A stretch of 5,441 nucleotides of DNA from Bryobacterales bacterium (GTDB lineage Bacteria; Cyanobacteriota; Vampirovibrionia; Obscuribacterales; Obscuribacteraceae): assembly GCA_903970295.1 (NCBI GenBank), contig CAJCHQ010001047.1, positions 1 through 5,441 on the forward strand, in the 5' to 3' direction. Below the pieces are notes generated by a model. The model was not told the DNA's origin. It made no database searches and saw nothing but the letters and a program-made list of their open reading frames with translations. This document shows, piece by piece, positions 5,188-5,441 of the stretch (positions are counted from its first letter, which is position 1; the number at the start of each line of letters is the position of its first letter). The position numbers and the translations under genes are program-made.

Positions 5188-5427
5188 CTAATTTGTAATG
5201 TCAGGCGGCAAGAGGTTGTGATTTGAAATCGGCAAAAATTCGTGATTCATCACATCATTGTGTAGCGCTTGGAGTTCAGAGTCTTCTTGTCTTGCCGACT
5301 CTTTCATGTAGTTAGGCAAATTCCCACAAGCTTGCAACATACATCCAGCTACTACAGCTGCGGAAAGTCTAATAACCATTACGCTCAGCTTGTCGAACCT
5401 ACAGGTGGGTCGAAAGGGGTTCAACAA
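5188..5427 (-). CDS. Small lipoprotein, possibly truncated
   Basis: This 79-residue frame has a lipoprotein signal peptide. Basic residues (R10, K13, R20) precede the hydrophobic stretch LSAAVVAGCML and the lipobox L31-Q32-A33-C34, followed by GN. After lipidation at C34 about 46 residues remain, polar and without a domain I know. The TTG at 5427 is preferred because AAGGGAG lies about 6 bases upstream; the ATG at 5379 would give a compact signal peptide with a weaker RBS. The last 21 codons (5253-5191) overlap the candidate transposon right end. The original C-terminus may therefore have been replaced by transposon sequence, and the surviving protein may be a remnant. Its location would be a membrane surface. 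The function is unknown. Confidence 0.5.
   Translation of the reverse strand: MLNPFRPTCRFDKLSVMVIRLSAAVVAGCMLQACGNLPNYMKESARQEDSELQALHNDVMNHEFLPISNHNLLPPDITN
5226..5254 (-). repeat. Candidate transposon right end
   Basis: Read from 5254 downwards on the - strand: TGTGA, seven bases, CGAATT, TTTGCC, G, ATTT. The left end read from 492 is TGTGA, five bases, CGAATT, A, TTTGGC, A, ATTT. A second CTTGCCG lies 24 bp further in (5212-5206), paralleling the repeated motifs at the left end. The spacing differences and missing target duplication keep this tentative. Confidence 0.35.
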
Positions 5428-5441
5428 AGGCTTCTCCCTTA

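Larger units (their letters stand above)
492..5254. mobile_element. Mu/Tn7-like transposon with putative ends
   Basis: Core evidence is the + strand operon DUF6431 protein, DDE transposase, AAA+ ATPase and small zinc-ribbon protein (707-4236), an arrangement typical of Tn7/Tn5053/IS21-like elements. The ends are inferred. The left end reads TGTGA (492), then CGAATT, then TTTGGC and ATTT. The - strand from 5254 reads TGTGA, CGAATT, TTTGCC and ATTT in the same order, with small spacing differences. Both would give TGT...ACA termini. No target duplication is seen: the left flank is CTCGG (487-491) and the right flank is TCATT (5255-5259). The right boundary is therefore tentative. If it is wrong, the element may stop between 4236 and 4444. 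With these ends the TPR-like gene is cargo and the lipoprotein gene is cut near its 3' end. Confidence 0.4.

Noticed and set aside
1..5441. CRISPR array, tRNA or rRNA associated with the transposon.
   Set aside because: No regularly spaced direct repeats, no cloverleaf-like segment and no rRNA-like sequence were seen. The 26-bp spaced repeats at the left end are only two imperfect copies.

Overview
The window is a bacterial accessory region built around a Mu/Tn7-type (DDE transposase plus AAA+ ATPase) transposon. Bacterial origin is supported by Shine-Dalgarno-led genes, TTG/ATG/GTG starts, a tight operon and a lipobox protein. The lineage cannot be fixed from sequence alone. Base composition looks moderate, and the small lipoprotein and TPR-like protein would fit a diderm, but that is weak evidence.

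Layout. Positions 1-137 hold no gene I can name. Positions 138-416 carry the C-terminal stub of a tyrosine recombinase; recognisable homology begins at about 201, directly after a 9-bp hairpin (179-200). Positions 417-706 are non-coding. They contain a candidate transposon left end (TGT start at 492, several TTTGC-type motifs) and a 10-bp inverted repeat that overlaps the ribosome binding site of the next gene. Four genes on the + strand follow with short gaps: a DUF6431-like zinc-ribbon protein (707-1534), a DDE transposase with helix-turn-helix, rve core and Mu-C-type barrel (1577-3148), an ExeA/TnsC/TniB-type AAA+ ATPase (3154-3966), and an 83-aa Cys-rich protein (3985-4236). Next is a TPR-like helical protein (4444-5061) bracketed by two copies of one palindromic repeat (4310-4351 and 5089-5131). 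A small lipoprotein lies on the - strand (5188-5427). Its 3' part may be the transposon's right end (about 5226-5254).

How the genes may work together. The transposase performs strand transfer and the ATPase probably delivers target DNA to it. The DUF6431 protein, with a zinc ribbon and placed first in the operon, is a candidate target or end selector. No TnsA-like nuclease and no recognisable TniQ are present, so replicative (cointegrate) transposition is the natural prediction. The most striking point is that the 83-aa protein ends exactly in an SSB-like acidic tip (DDDDEIPF-stop) behind a Cys-pair zinc ribbon. I infer that it could bring host SSB-partner proteins such as the replication-restart machinery to the transposition intermediate. 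I know of no described transposon accessory protein of this kind. The window contains no CRISPR array, rRNA or tRNA that I can recognise.
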